A stretch of 9,783 bases of DNA from Acidimicrobiia bacterium. GTDB taxonomy: Bacteria; Actinomycetota; Acidimicrobiia; IMCC26256; JAENVU01. The stretch spans positions 1 to 9,783 of the forward strand of contig JADGON010000045.1 of NCBI GenBank assembly GCA_017882945.1, in the 5' to 3' direction. The position numbers were made by a program, and so were the translations under genes. Shown one piece after another: positions 1 to 6,431 of this stretch (positions within the stretch are counted from its first letter, which is position 1; each line of letters begins with the position of its first letter). The notes beneath the pieces are model-generated. The model was not told the DNA's origin and made no database searches. It saw nothing but the letters and a program-made list of their open reading frames with translations.

Positions 1-629
1 CCGAGCAGACGGGTCCGATGCTGTCGGGCCGTACACCGGGAATCGACCTCTCGGATTCGGGCCGGGACCAAGCGGAGGCGGTCGCCGAACGGCTCGCGGC
101 ATTGCCCGTCACCGTCGTCTACGCAAGCCCGATCGAACGCACGATGCAGACCGCACGAGCGATCGCCGCTCGCCATGCTCTCGACGTTTCGACCCTCCCG
201 GGGTTGATCGAAGCCGATTACGGGGAATGGACCGGCGGCATGCTCGCAGAGCTCGCGAAGACCGATCTGTGGAAGGTCGTGCAGCGCACACCGTCGCGGG
301 CGCGGTTTCCGGGCGGTGAGACGCTCGCGGGTATGCAGGCGCGTATCGTTGCCGCGCTCGACGAGCTCGTGGCCGACCATCGCGGCGAGCTGATCGTGGT
401 GGTCTCACATGCGGATCCGATCAAAGCCGCGATTGCGCACTACACCGGCCTACACCTCGATCTGTTTCAGCGCATTGTCGTGTCGCCGGCGTCGGTCACG
501 GTGTTGGAGCTCTCCGACCGTACGGCCGCGATGGTGAAGCTCAACGACACCGGCAACCTCGACGAGTTGGCACGTGCGCCGGACGGCAATGAAGATGACG
601 AGACGAAGGAGGCGACGAAGAATGGCTGA
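1..629 (+). CDS. Histidine phosphatase (phosphoglycerate mutase-like, MSMEG_4193-type), 5' end cut off
   Basis: A member of the histidine phosphatase superfamily, which removes or transfers phosphate through a phospho-histidine; the substrate of this actinobacterial branch is not known to me. The reading frame is open from base 3, so the gene begins upstream and the ATG at 18 is internal. The N-terminal Arg-His-Gly motif that carries the nucleophilic histidine is therefore outside the window; the visible part starts just after it with TGPMLSGRTPG, typical of this branch. Still visible are YASPIERTMQTA (the usual substrate-loop region), the GLIEADYGEWTG segment with the acid residue, and the second active-site histidine in VVVSHADPIK. 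The C-terminus is acidic and ends inside the next gene (8-bp overlap), so the two are probably translationally coupled. In actinobacteria this gene commonly sits with DUF3090 and SCO1664-family genes, exactly as here. Family assignment is firm, substrate unknown. Confidence 0.88.
   Translation, partial: EQTGPMLSGRTPGIDLSDSGRDQAEAVAERLAALPVTVVYASPIERTMQTARAIAARHALDVSTLPGLIEADYGEWTGGMLAELAKTDLWKVVQRTPSRARFPGGETLAGMQARIVAALDELVADHRGELIVVVSHADPIKAAIAHYTGLHLDLFQRIVVSPASVTVLELSDRTAAMVKLNDTGNLDELARAPDGNEDDETKEATKNG
606..612 (+). promoter_or_regulatory. Shine-Dalgarno site that fixes the DUF3090 start
   Basis: AAGGAGG lies 9 bases before the ATG at 622, inside the end of the phosphatase gene. It supports 622 as the start rather than the longer in-frame opening at 574, whose extra residues are an unnatural arginine run read from the phosphatase gene in another frame. 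Confidence 0.8.
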
Positions 630-1170
630 CCCGATCGAGCTCGAGCAGGTCGACGCGCTCGGCGCCGGTGCGGTCGGTGAGCCCGGTCGGCGCGAGTTCT
701 ACATCCAGGCGCGGAAGGCATCCGCGCAGCTGACCGTGCTCGTCGAAAAGGAGCAGGTCGCCTTGCTCGCCGCCGAGGCGATCGCGTTTCTCGACCGCAT
801 CGCGGCCGAGTATCCCGAACCACCACCGGAGCCGGTCGGTCCCGCAGGCCTGCAGGAGCCGACCGTCCCGTTGTTCCGCGCCCGGCTGATCGGGTTGGGG
901 TTCGATCCCGCACGCGAGCTCGTGCTCATCGAGTTACGGGAACGTTCGAGCGACGAAGACGACGCCCCACCCGACGAAGCCGATGCGGCCGACGACGCGG
1001 GCGCGCTCGACGACGACGATGGTTTCGTTGCGCGTATCTATGCGACGCGGTCGCAGGTGCGAGCGATGGCTGCACGCGGCACACAGGCTGTCGCCGGCGG
1101 CCGTCCGCAGTGCCCGCTCTGTGACCAACCGATGGATCCGAGCGGCCATCAGTGTCCCCGCTGGAACTGA
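622..1170 (+). CDS. DUF3090 family protein with C-terminal zinc-ribbon-like motif
   Basis: A 182-residue protein of the actinobacterial DUF3090 family, whose biochemical function is unknown. The N-terminus MADPIELEQVDALGAG and the segment REFYIQARKASAQLTVLVEKEQV are characteristic. The middle (about residues 109-133) is a strongly acidic, low-complexity Asp/Glu/Ala stretch, probably a disordered linker. The end carries C164-x2-C167-x8-H176-x-C178, spacing that would suit one zinc ion; metal binding is inferred from spacing only. The start is set by a strong ribosome binding site and overlaps the phosphatase stop by 8 bases; the stop is overlapped in turn by the next gene (19 bases). This arrangement argues that the three proteins are made together. 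The family is usually annotated as hypothetical, and I see no enzyme motif. It could be an adaptor or substrate protein for the phosphatase and kinase-like neighbours, which is speculation. Confidence 0.88.
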   Translation: MADPIELEQVDALGAGAVGEPGRREFYIQARKASAQLTVLVEKEQVALLAAEAIAFLDRIAAEYPEPPPEPVGPAGLQEPTVPLFRARLIGLGFDPARELVLIELRERSSDEDDAPPDEADAADDAGALDDDDGFVARIYATRSQVRAMAARGTQAVAGGRPQCPLCDQPMDPSGHQCPRWN

Positions 1171-1898
1171 CTCCCCACGACGCGGGCGAGCTCCTCGCCA
1201 AGGGCGAGATCGACGTGCGCGGGCGCATGCGGTGGGCGTCCAACGCGACCTTCCTCGTATCGGTGAGCGGCGGTGGTCAGGAGCTGCCCGCGGTGTACAA
1301 GCCGCGCCGGGGCGAACGCCCGCTGTGGGACTTTCCCGAAGGCACGTTGTGCCGGCGGGAGGTCGCGAGCTACGAGCTGTCGGCCGCGCTCGGGTGGGGC
1401 ATCGTGCCGCAGTCGGTGTTGCGCGATGGGCCGTTGGGTGAGGGGATGGTGCAGCGCTTCGTCGAGCACGACCCCGAAGAGCATTACTTCACGCTCCTCG
1501 AGGACCACGTCGATCGGTTCCGGCACTTCGCGGTGTTCGACGTGCTGGCCAACAACGCCGACCGCAAGGGCGGGCACTGTCTTCGTGCGCTGGATGCCGC
1601 TGCGCCCGATGGTGACGCCGCGATCGTGGGCATCGATCATGGACTCACGTTCCACGCGGCCTGGAAGTTGCGCACGGTGATCTGGGACTTCGCCGGTGAG
1701 CCGATCGCACCACCGATCGCCGACGAGGTGTGTCGCGTCGTCACCGACCTCGACGGCGCGCTCGGTGCACGGTTACGTCGCTTGCTGTCGCCGGTGGAGA
1801 TGGATGCTCTCTCGCAACGCGCGCAGGTGCTCGTGCGCGATGGCACACTGCCCGAGCCCGATCCCGGCTATCACTCGGTGCCGTGGCCGCTGGTGTGA
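1152..1898 (+). CDS. SCO1664 family protein, PI3/4-kinase-like fold
   Basis: A 248-residue protein of the SCO1664 family, mostly found in actinobacteria and distantly related to PI3/PI4 kinases and HipA-type kinases. Kinase-like landmarks are in the expected order: a candidate ATP-binding lysine K50 in LPAVYKPRRGERPLWDFP, a conserved Glu in CRREVASYELS (E70), a catalytic-loop-like FDVLANNADRKGGH (D130, N135, D137) and a metal-binding GIDHG (D162) comparable to the DFG/DHG motif. The family ends with a conserved Pro/Trp-rich tail, seen here as GYHSVPWPLV. The start is a GTG overlapping the DUF3090 gene by 19 bases; there is no strong Shine-Dalgarno, so translation is probably coupled to the upstream gene. 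What it phosphorylates, or whether it is active, is unknown. Paired with a phosphatase-like gene, a reversible phosphorylation role is an attractive inference only. In many actinobacteria mshC (mycothiol synthesis) follows nearby; here a gene of opposite orientation follows. Confidence 0.88.
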   Translation: MSPLELTPHDAGELLAKGEIDVRGRMRWASNATFLVSVSGGGQELPAVYKPRRGERPLWDFPEGTLCRREVASYELSAALGWGIVPQSVLRDGPLGEGMVQRFVEHDPEEHYFTLLEDHVDRFRHFAVFDVLANNADRKGGHCLRALDAAAPDGDAAIVGIDHGLTFHAAWKLRTVIWDFAGEPIAPPIADEVCRVVTDLDGALGARLRRLLSPVEMDALSQRAQVLVRDGTLPEPDPGYHSVPWPLV

Positions 1899-1908
1899 CG
1901 CATCGAGA

Positions 1909-3399
1909 TCAATGGGGGCGGCTGTCTTCCTTGTAGATGTCGATGCCGTCGATCCGGGTTACGTAGTGGTACGAGCGGTCGACCAGCGCTTTGAGGCGTG
2001 GAAACCTCGAGATCGGCGTGTACTGCGAGCCGCGTATCTTCGCCGGCGTCGTGTCGAGGATGTAGAGCGGGGGGTGGAGACGGGTGTCTTCCCAGAACAG
2101 GTCCCAGGCACCGGGCGTAGCGAGCTTCGGGTCGCCGGTGACGGGCGGGCGGCCCGGGTTGTTGCCCGAGAGAAACGAGTTGGTGACGAAGCGTGTCGCC
2201 GGGCGCCGATCGGAGGCCCAGTAGATCTCCGGCATGCTCCCCCACACGAGCACGCGATCGTCGGGTCTGGTCTTGGCCGCGATGAACTTGCTGACCGACT
2301 CGTACTGCGCGCCGCGATGAAGTGGCGCGAAGAACCCGATGATGGAGAAGACCGCGGCTGTCGCGGCCGCGAGCGCGATGGTCGCCAGGCGCGCGAATCG
2401 TGATGTCGCGGTGAGCATCCCCGCGCTGAGCAGACACAGCGGCGGCAGCAACTGGATGTAGTAGTGACCAAAGAAGCGTAAACCGATCGCGACAGAAACC
2501 GCAGCGGACAGTAACCACAACCACAGATCGGTATCGTCACGCCTCGCGCGTTCACGCCAGGCGCGTGGCAGCGTCCACAGGATCGGCAGGTTGGGCGCGA
2601 TGAACCCCGCGGTCATGACGACGAACAGGATGCCGACGAACAGCGAGATCGCATTCGCGCTCAGGTAGCTGCCGTTCCCGAGCACTGACCAGAACAGCAA
2701 CTGGCCCGGGCCGACCACCAGCGCCGCGAGCGCGATCGGTATTGCAAAGCCGAGCAGCGCGTTGCCCGCGCCTCGCCGGCCGCGGAACCTCCACGCGAGA
2801 TAGACGATCGGCAGCAGGGTCGCCGCGCCTGTTTGCTTGGCCAGTGTGGCGATTGCGACCGCCACTCCCGACGAGAACGCGCGGTCGCGCCGCGCGAGAA
2901 GGATCGCGGCCGTCATCGCCGGCAGCATGAAGACCTCGAAGTTGGCCGCTTGCCCGTCGGCGGGCGCGAACGCGACTGACGAGAACACGAGCAGCGCGCC
3001 CGCGATCCAGGCCGCGCGCGTGCCGTAGCGGCGCCGAGCCTCGAGCGCCAAGAGCAGTGCTGTCAGCGCGATCGCGAACATCGCGGCAACCCGCACACTC
3101 CAGAGCCCCGTGGTGCCGGTGATCGCGAACGTCGCCGCGTACAGGTACGGCACCAGCGGCGGTTTGCGGTCGGTGGCCTCCTTGTAGAGGTTGCCGCCGT
3201 TCTTGATCACGTCGGCTTGCGTCGCGAGGTACGTCTCGTCGGAGTTGAACTCTGCCACGAAGAACGCGGGCAACCGAAGCAGCGCGGTGAGCAGGAGCAG
3301 CGCGGCGAACAGGCGGATCGCGGTGCGGCGGCCGTCGCGGGCACGCTGAGCGACCTCGGCAGGCCGAGCGAGCTCGACGGGGGTGGCCGGAGCAAGCAT
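1909..3399 (-). CDS. GT39/ArnT-like polyisoprenyl-phosphate-sugar glycosyltransferase, integral membrane
   Basis: A 496-residue multi-pass membrane protein of the ArnT/PMT-like (GT-C fold) glycosyltransferases, which move a sugar from a polyprenyl-phosphate carrier to an acceptor on the outer face of the membrane. After a short cytoplasmic N-terminus, the first hydrophobic helix (about residues 28-48) is followed by FNSDETY, whose D54-E55 pair matches the acidic catalytic motif in the first external loop. The next landmark is a DRKPPLVPYLY motif (77-87), typical of this family. About ten hydrophobic segments follow, then an external C-terminal region of about 120 residues containing VLVWGSMPEIYW and ending DGIDIYK. 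The start ATG has only a weak GGACAG-type ribosome site and lies 44 bases after the upstream small gene, so it is probably the last gene of a leftward operon with the FrhB-type gene. Its stop lies 10 bases from the convergent SCO1664-family stop. Donor sugar and acceptor cannot be read from the sequence. Confidence 0.83.
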   Translation of the reverse strand: MLAPATPVELARPAEVAQRARDGRRTAIRLFAALLLLTALLRLPAFFVAEFNSDETYLATQADVIKNGGNLYKEATDRKPPLVPYLYAATFAITGTTGLWSVRVAAMFAIALTALLLALEARRRYGTRAAWIAGALLVFSSVAFAPADGQAANFEVFMLPAMTAAILLARRDRAFSSGVAVAIATLAKQTGAATLLPIVYLAWRFRGRRGAGNALLGFAIPIALAALVVGPGQLLFWSVLGNGSYLSANAISLFVGILFVVMTAGFIAPNLPILWTLPRAWRERARRDDTDLWLWLLSAAVSVAIGLRFFGHYYIQLLPPLCLLSAGMLTATSRFARLATIALAAATAAVFSIIGFFAPLHRGAQYESVSKFIAAKTRPDDRVLVWGSMPEIYWASDRRPATRFVTNSFLSGNNPGRPPVTGDPKLATPGAWDLFWEDTRLHPPLYILDTTPAKIRGSQYTPISRFPRLKALVDRSYHYVTRIDGIDIYKEDSRPH

Positions 3400-3443
3400 T
3401 ACGCCATTCTGTCCGATTGACCCGAGTAGCGGGGATCGGGCCG

Positions 3444-3755
3444 TCAGGGGCTGGGCGTTGCGAGCGCAGCGTTGACGTCGCGAAAGAGCCGGGACCTGGG
3501 CAACACCTCGTCGGCGCCCCCGGCGCGGGCCTCATCGAGCAGCGCCTGATCGACGTGAGGGCCGAACCCGATGATGCGTGCCTGGGGGGCGGCAGCGCGG
3601 ACCGCCGCGATGTCGCCACCGAAGCGGGCGAGGTCGATGACGACCACCTGCGCATCCGCGCATTCCGAAGCGTCGGTGACGAACCGGATGCCGACAACCG
3701 TTGCGCTCAGTCGTGACCGGTCCATCAGGTCGGTTACGAGCGCGACGGTCTGCAT
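3444..3755 (-). CDS. Small receiver-like (degenerate REC) protein
   Basis: A 103-residue protein that reads like a single response-regulator receiver domain without an output domain. The alternating beta/alpha pattern is visible: MQTVALVTDL (strand 1), AQVVVIDLAR (strand 3, with D41 where the phospho-acceptor aspartate would be), ARIIGFGPHVD (strand 4) and GADEVLPRSRLF (strand 5). The acidic pair expected after strand 1 is not clearly present, and the conserved lysine near strand 5 is replaced by arginine, so a classical phospho-relay is doubtful. The ATG is two bases after the stop of the FrhB-type gene (TAGATATG) and there is no separate ribosome site, which indicates translational coupling and a shared function. 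It may act as a regulatory or partner subunit for that redox protein (inference). Receiver assignment is by eye and moderate; the existence of the gene is well supported by the coupling and by its coherent protein. Confidence 0.72.
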   Translation of the reverse strand: MQTVALVTDLMDRSRLSATVVGIRFVTDASECADAQVVVIDLARFGGDIAAVRAAAPQARIIGFGPHVDQALLDEARAGGADEVLPRSRLFRDVNAALATPSP

Positions 3756-3757
3756 AT

Positions 3758-4882
3758 CTACTCGGTGCCGACGAGCCTCGGCGCAGCGATCGCGAACTCG
3801 GGCCAGCGGGCGCGCTGTTTCTTGGCCAGCTTGTGCATCAGCTCGATGGCGCCCGGGTCGTCGTCACCGGGTCGCACCTCGATCCAGCCGTCACGCTCCA
3901 TGCTGTCCATGAGCTCACGGCCGATGTCGGTGCGCACAACGGTGAGTGTCCAGTCGTTGAACGCGCCGATGCCGCCGGTGGAGATGTCGGCGTGCTCGGC
4001 CGCGAAGTCGGGACACATCTTGCAGCCCTCACGCGTGAACGCGTGGCACTCCTTCAGCGGCACCTCGTGGTAGTCACCATTCTTCATCCAGACTTGGAGG
4101 CGGCCCTTGATGTTCATCTTCTTGATCTCGGCGCGCTTCAAACCGTACTCCGCGTCGAGCAGCTCTTCGAAGATCGCGTCGTCGAAGGTCTTGGAGCACA
4201 GCAAGCCGATGTTGAGCGACAACCGGCGCGCGACCTTGCCCGCCTTGCGCTGCTTCATGACGGGCGGTACCGACGATTGGCAGCTCATGCCCACGAGCGC
4301 GATGCGCTCGGCTCCGCCCTCGATCGCATCGAAGTACGCGAGCGTGTTGGCGGAATAGGTATAGCGGCTTCCGGCGGAGGCGATGATCTCCTCCTTCGTG
4401 CGGGCGACACCCGGCACGGCCTTCCAGGTGGAGCCGTCCCCCTCGAGGTACGAGACGAGCGCAGCGTCGATCAGGTCGTGCTCGAGCGCGTAGAGCAGGA
4501 TCGCCGACACGAGCCCGCCGTCCTGGCCGACTTCGCGGAGAACGGGATCGGTGGCCTTGGCGAGCACGATGTCTTTCGAGATGCCCGCCACCTCCTCGGC
4601 CTCGCGCAGCCGCCCGAACATGAACTCGTCGATCTCGGGCTCCCAGGCCCGAAAGCGCGGGCACGCCCGGGTGCAGGAGGTGCAGGCCTTGTCGCCGTGG
4701 CTGCAGTCGCCGGCGCCGCCGTAGTCACTTTCGGTCTGGAACGGCTTGTAGATCCCCTGGTCGTCGCGGTAGCCGAGCACGTCGTGCGGGCACGCGATGA
4801 CACAGCCGGCGCAGCCCGTGCACAGGCCGGTCGTGACGATCTCGCTGTAGAGGTGTTTCCAGCTGAACTTCTCGGGGGGCAT
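3758..4882 (-). CDS. FrhB-family protein (coenzyme F420 hydrogenase/dehydrogenase beta subunit-like), two 4Fe-4S clusters
   Basis: A 374-residue protein of the FrhB family, flavin and iron-sulfur subunits that pass electrons to or from coenzyme F420 or related acceptors. The N-terminus carries two ferredoxin-like cysteine sets: C21-x2-C24-x2-C27-x3-C31-P and C60-x6-C67-x2-C70-x3-C74-P. Next come the FrhB N-terminal region (REVGQDGGLVSAILLYALEH) and C-terminal region, including SAGSRYTYSANT, LVGMSCQSSVPP, NIGLLCSK, a further CKMCPDF and DISTGGIGAFNDWT. The start at 4882 is chosen because a GAGGAG ribosome site lies 6 bases upstream and the family-like sequence begins there; the frame stays open upstream to 5431 but reads only the complement of the divergent gene. 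The next gene starts 2 bases after the stop. Partner and true electron acceptor are unknown: members of this family also serve as F420-dependent reductases and as ferredoxin- or flavin-dependent enzymes in cell-surface polysaccharide clusters. Confidence 0.88.
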   Translation of the reverse strand: MPPEKFSWKHLYSEIVTTGLCTGCAGCVIACPHDVLGYRDDQGIYKPFQTESDYGGAGDCSHGDKACTSCTRACPRFRAWEPEIDEFMFGRLREAEEVAGISKDIVLAKATDPVLREVGQDGGLVSAILLYALEHDLIDAALVSYLEGDGSTWKAVPGVARTKEEIIASAGSRYTYSANTLAYFDAIEGGAERIALVGMSCQSSVPPVMKQRKAGKVARRLSLNIGLLCSKTFDDAIFEELLDAEYGLKRAEIKKMNIKGRLQVWMKNGDYHEVPLKECHAFTREGCKMCPDFAAEHADISTGGIGAFNDWTLTVVRTDIGRELMDSMERDGWIEVRPGDDDPGAIELMHKLAKKQRARWPEFAIAAPRLVGTE

Positions 4883-5020
4883 CCGATGCTCCTCAGCAGG
4901 TCGGCGAAGGCGAGTCTCCCATGCCGTCACGTCGGTGAGCGAGAGCGGGCTTCCATCGTCGGCGAGGTGGGCGCCCAACGCGTAGCATTTCGGACGCACC
5001 TCGAGCAGGGACTTCGACTC
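4883..5020. promoter_or_regulatory. Divergent intergenic region, presumed two-way promoter
   Basis: 138 bases between the starts of the FrhB-type gene (leftward) and the first DUF4190 gene (rightward). Because both transcription units begin here, promoters for both must lie in it or be embedded in the neighbouring genes. I could not identify a convincing -35/-10 pair; TAGCAT at 4983-4988 is the best -10-like hexamer for the rightward gene but lacks a well-placed -35. No clear operator palindrome was seen. Confidence 0.4.
4889..4894 (-). promoter_or_regulatory. Ribosome binding site of the FrhB-type gene
   Basis: On the minus strand GAGGAG stands 6 bases before the ATG at 4882-4880. It decides the start against the open frame that runs a further 549 bases upstream over the divergent DUF4190 gene. 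Confidence 0.75.
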
Positions 5021-5446
5021 ATGGCCGACGAACAGCCACCCTTCGGCGGATCCGCGCCACCCCCGTCGCCACCCCCGCCGCCACCCCCGCCGCCACCGGG
5101 TCAGTACGGCATGCCACCACCGGGTCAGTACGGCACGCCCCAGCCGTACGGCTACGGCGCGCCGCAGACCGAAGGACTCGCGGTCGGCGCGCTCGTCCTG
5201 TCGATTGTCTCGTGGGTGATTTGCCCGGTCATTCCTTCCATCGTCGCGCTCGTGCTCGCGTCGCAGGCCAAGGCCAAGATCGAAGCGTCGGGCGGGCGAC
5301 TCACGGGCCTCGGCCTGTGCACCGCGGCCAAGATCATCTCGTGGATCCACCTCGGATTGGTTGCACTGTTCATCCTGATCATCGTGCTCGTCGCGATTGG
5401 CGGTGGATTCAAGGGAAGTACCACGACCCACTTCTCGAGCTTCTAG
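5021..5446 (+). CDS. DUF4190 membrane protein with poly-proline N-terminus (copy A)
   Basis: A 141-residue small membrane protein. Residues 1-50 are a soluble, disordered-looking head: MADEQPPFGG, then proline-rich sequence with ten consecutive prolines (17-26) and a PPGQYG-x-P repeat. Two hydrophobic helices follow (about 53-80 and 105-130), joined by KAKIEASGGRLTGLGLCTA, the linker typical of DUF4190 proteins. Such proteins are common in actinobacteria and their function is unknown. The ATG at 5021 has an AGCAGGG site about 10 bases upstream; the much longer open frame to the left (from 3701) is the complement of the FrhB-type gene and is not part of it. It is a paralogue of the next gene, sharing MA-x-x-QPPFGG, the proline tract and the SGG-x-LTG linker. 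The proline run probably makes translation dependent on elongation factor P. Confidence 0.85.
   Translation: MADEQPPFGGSAPPPSPPPPPPPPPPGQYGMPPPGQYGTPQPYGYGAPQTEGLAVGALVLSIVSWVICPVIPSIVALVLASQAKAKIEASGGRLTGLGLCTAAKIISWIHLGLVALFILIIVLVAIGGGFKGSTTTHFSSF
5056..5097 (+). repeat. 12-bp tandem repeat encoding the proline tract of DUF4190 copy A
   Basis: Three tandem copies of a GCCACCCCCG(C/T)C unit (5056-5067, 5068-5079, 5080-5091; the first has T for C), followed by a partial fourth. It is coding in-frame and can change length in 12-base steps without shifting the frame. Confidence 0.85.
5093..5135 (+). repeat. 24-bp-period direct repeat (PPGQYG coding)
   Basis: A 19-base identical sequence starting CCACCGGGTCAGTACGG occurs at 5093-5111 and again at 5117-5135. 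It encodes two copies of a PPGQYG motif in the disordered head of DUF4190 copy A, immediately after the 12-bp repeat. Confidence 0.8.
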
Positions 5447-5553
5447 TTCTTCCGTCCGTCCTGTTCGGGCGGTGACGCGCGTCGTTCGCCCTGTGTGGTC
5501 GCCTCAATACTCCCGGTGGCATTCGGGGGCACCTTCGGCAGGGAGACCGACCC

Positions 5554-5949
5554 GTGGCAAAGGACCAGCCGCCCTTCGGCGGAACGCCGCCCCCTCCGCC
5601 TCCGCCTCCGCCTCCGCCTCCGCCTGCACCTCCCCCGGGCCAGTGGGGCGCACCCTCGCCGGCGGCCCGGTACCACCCATCGCGACCGAGTCAGTGGGGC
5701 GGACCCCCACCGCGCGCGATGCCGACGCGGGACGGTGAAGCCGGTAAGGCACTGGCGTTCGCGCTCGTCGGGCTACTTTGCTTCGGTCTGGTCCTCGGCA
5801 TTGTTGCGATCAAGATGGGAATGCAGTCCCGTAACCGCATCCGCCAATCGGGCGGCTGGCTCACGGGCGAAGGGATGGCGACGGCCGCGGTCTGGATCGG
5901 CGCCGTCGACATCGCGGGGTGGGCTTGGTTCCTGAGCACGCGCTTTTGA
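5554..5949 (+). CDS. DUF4190 membrane protein with poly-proline N-terminus (copy B)
   Basis: A 131-residue paralogue of the preceding gene. It has the same plan: MAKDQPPFGG, a run of 13 prolines (12-24), a Pro/Gly/Trp-rich stretch with two (G/S)QWG motifs, then two hydrophobic helices (about 65-88 and 108-127) flanking RNRIRQSGGWLTGEGMATA, the DUF4190 linker. The start is a GTG with GGGAG 8 bases upstream; the MAKDQPPFGG match to copy A supports it. Compared with copy A the proline tract is written with a different DNA repeat, and the QYG motifs have become QWG. It lies 107 bases after copy A and 13 bases before the SnoaL-like gene, so it may be co-transcribed with the latter. Function unknown; a small envelope protein whose disordered head binds partners is a reasonable guess only. 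Confidence 0.83.
   Translation: MAKDQPPFGGTPPPPPPPPPPPPPAPPPGQWGAPSPAARYHPSRPSQWGGPPPRAMPTRDGEAGKALAFALVGLLCFGLVLGIVAIKMGMQSRNRIRQSGGWLTGEGMATAAVWIGAVDIAGWAWFLSTRF
5593..5625 (+). repeat. 6-bp tandem repeat (CCTCCG)5.5 in DUF4190 copy B
   Basis: Five perfect copies of CCTCCG followed by CCT, read in-frame as consecutive prolines. A perfect hexanucleotide run is prone to replication slippage, and each step adds or removes two prolines without a frameshift. Confidence 0.88.
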
Positions 5950-5962
5950 GCGGTCTCCGTTG

Positions 5963-6397
5963 ATGGTCTCCTCCGAGGATCAGACACTTCGTGAGCTGGT
6001 GCGTCGGCACATCGAAGACGGGTTCAACCGCGGCGACTGGACCGTTTGCGAGACGACGCTGGCCGACGACTACACCGCGTATTACGGCTCGGAGGGCAAG
6101 GCCAACGTGGGCCGCGACGAGTACGTGCGCGTGTGCCGCTTCCTGCGCACATCGTTCCCCGACGTCGCGATCACGATCGAAGACGTGATCGTCGAAGGCG
6201 ACAAGGTCGTGCTTCGCTACACGGAGCGCGGCACGCTCACCGGCCGGCAATTCCTCGGCATCGAGCCGGCGGGTCAGGCGTACGCGAAGCCCGGCACAAC
6301 GGTCTACCGAGCCGTCAACGGGCGCCTCGCCGAGTCGTGGGGCGTCGAAGACACGCTCGGCTGGTTTCGACAGTTGGGCCACATTCCGGATCTGTAG
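5963..6397 (+). CDS. SnoaL-like / ester cyclase-family small protein (NTF2-like fold)
   Basis: A 144-residue protein with the features of SnoaL-like polyketide-cyclase/ester-cyclase relatives in the NTF2 superfamily, cone-shaped folds that bind small hydrophobic ligands. Visible family marks are HIEDGFNRGDWTVCETTLADDYTAYYG near the start (given here in key residues FNRGDW and DDYTAYYG), the FPDVAITIEDVIVEGDKVVLRY strand pair (key residues FPD, EGDKV), RGTLTGRFLGIEP-type sequence, and a C-terminal VEDTLGWFRQLG helix. The ATG at 5963 is preferred over an adjacent TTG at 5960; no strong ribosome site is seen. It starts 13 bases after DUF4190 copy B and may be co-transcribed, although the two have no obvious functional link. 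Most such stand-alone proteins have no known substrate, and it should not be called a polyketide cyclase without evidence. Confidence 0.8.
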   Translation: MVSSEDQTLRELVRRHIEDGFNRGDWTVCETTLADDYTAYYGSEGKANVGRDEYVRVCRFLRTSFPDVAITIEDVIVEGDKVVLRYTERGTLTGRQFLGIEPAGQAYAKPGTTVYRAVNGRLAESWGVEDTLGWFRQLGHIPDL

Positions 6398-6409
6398 CCC
6401 TGATCGCTA

Positions 6410-6431
6410 TATCCATCGGCTCAGATGGATA
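6410..6431. repeat. 8-bp inverted repeat, possible operator or weak terminator
   Basis: TATCCATC at 6410-6417 and GATGGATA at 6424-6431 are perfect inverted copies separated by six bases, 12 bases after the SnoaL-like stop; with a two-base bulge the pairing extends to GC/GC outside. No T-run follows, so a classical intrinsic terminator is not supported. Overlapping GCTCAG (6419-6424) / CTGAGC (6435-6440) can form a competing hairpin. Confidence 0.5.

Noticed and set aside
18..20. ATG at 18 as the start of the phosphatase
   Set aside because: The frame is open upstream to the window edge and the essential Arg-His-Gly motif would be missing, so the true start is outside the window.
2552..3697. 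A 381-codon minus-strand frame overlapping the glycosyltransferase
   Set aside because: It is Arg/Pro-rich with no hydrophobic helices, and is displaced from the frame that gives the membrane protein and receiver-like protein.
3701..5020. Left extension of the DUF4190 copy A frame (a 581-codon open frame from 3701)
   Set aside because: This part lies exactly opposite the FrhB-type gene with its two cysteine clusters. The real gene begins at the ATG at 5021, where MADEQPPFGG matches its paralogue.
5056..5135. Tandem repeats considered as a CRISPR-like or regulatory array
   Set aside because: The repeats have no unique spacers, sit in-frame in coding sequence, and are explained by the proline and PPGQYG coding.
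4883..5431. Upstream extension of the FrhB-type frame to 5431
   Set aside because: The extra residues are low-complexity sequence opposite the DUF4190 gene, and the ribosome site at 4889-4894 marks the start at 4882.
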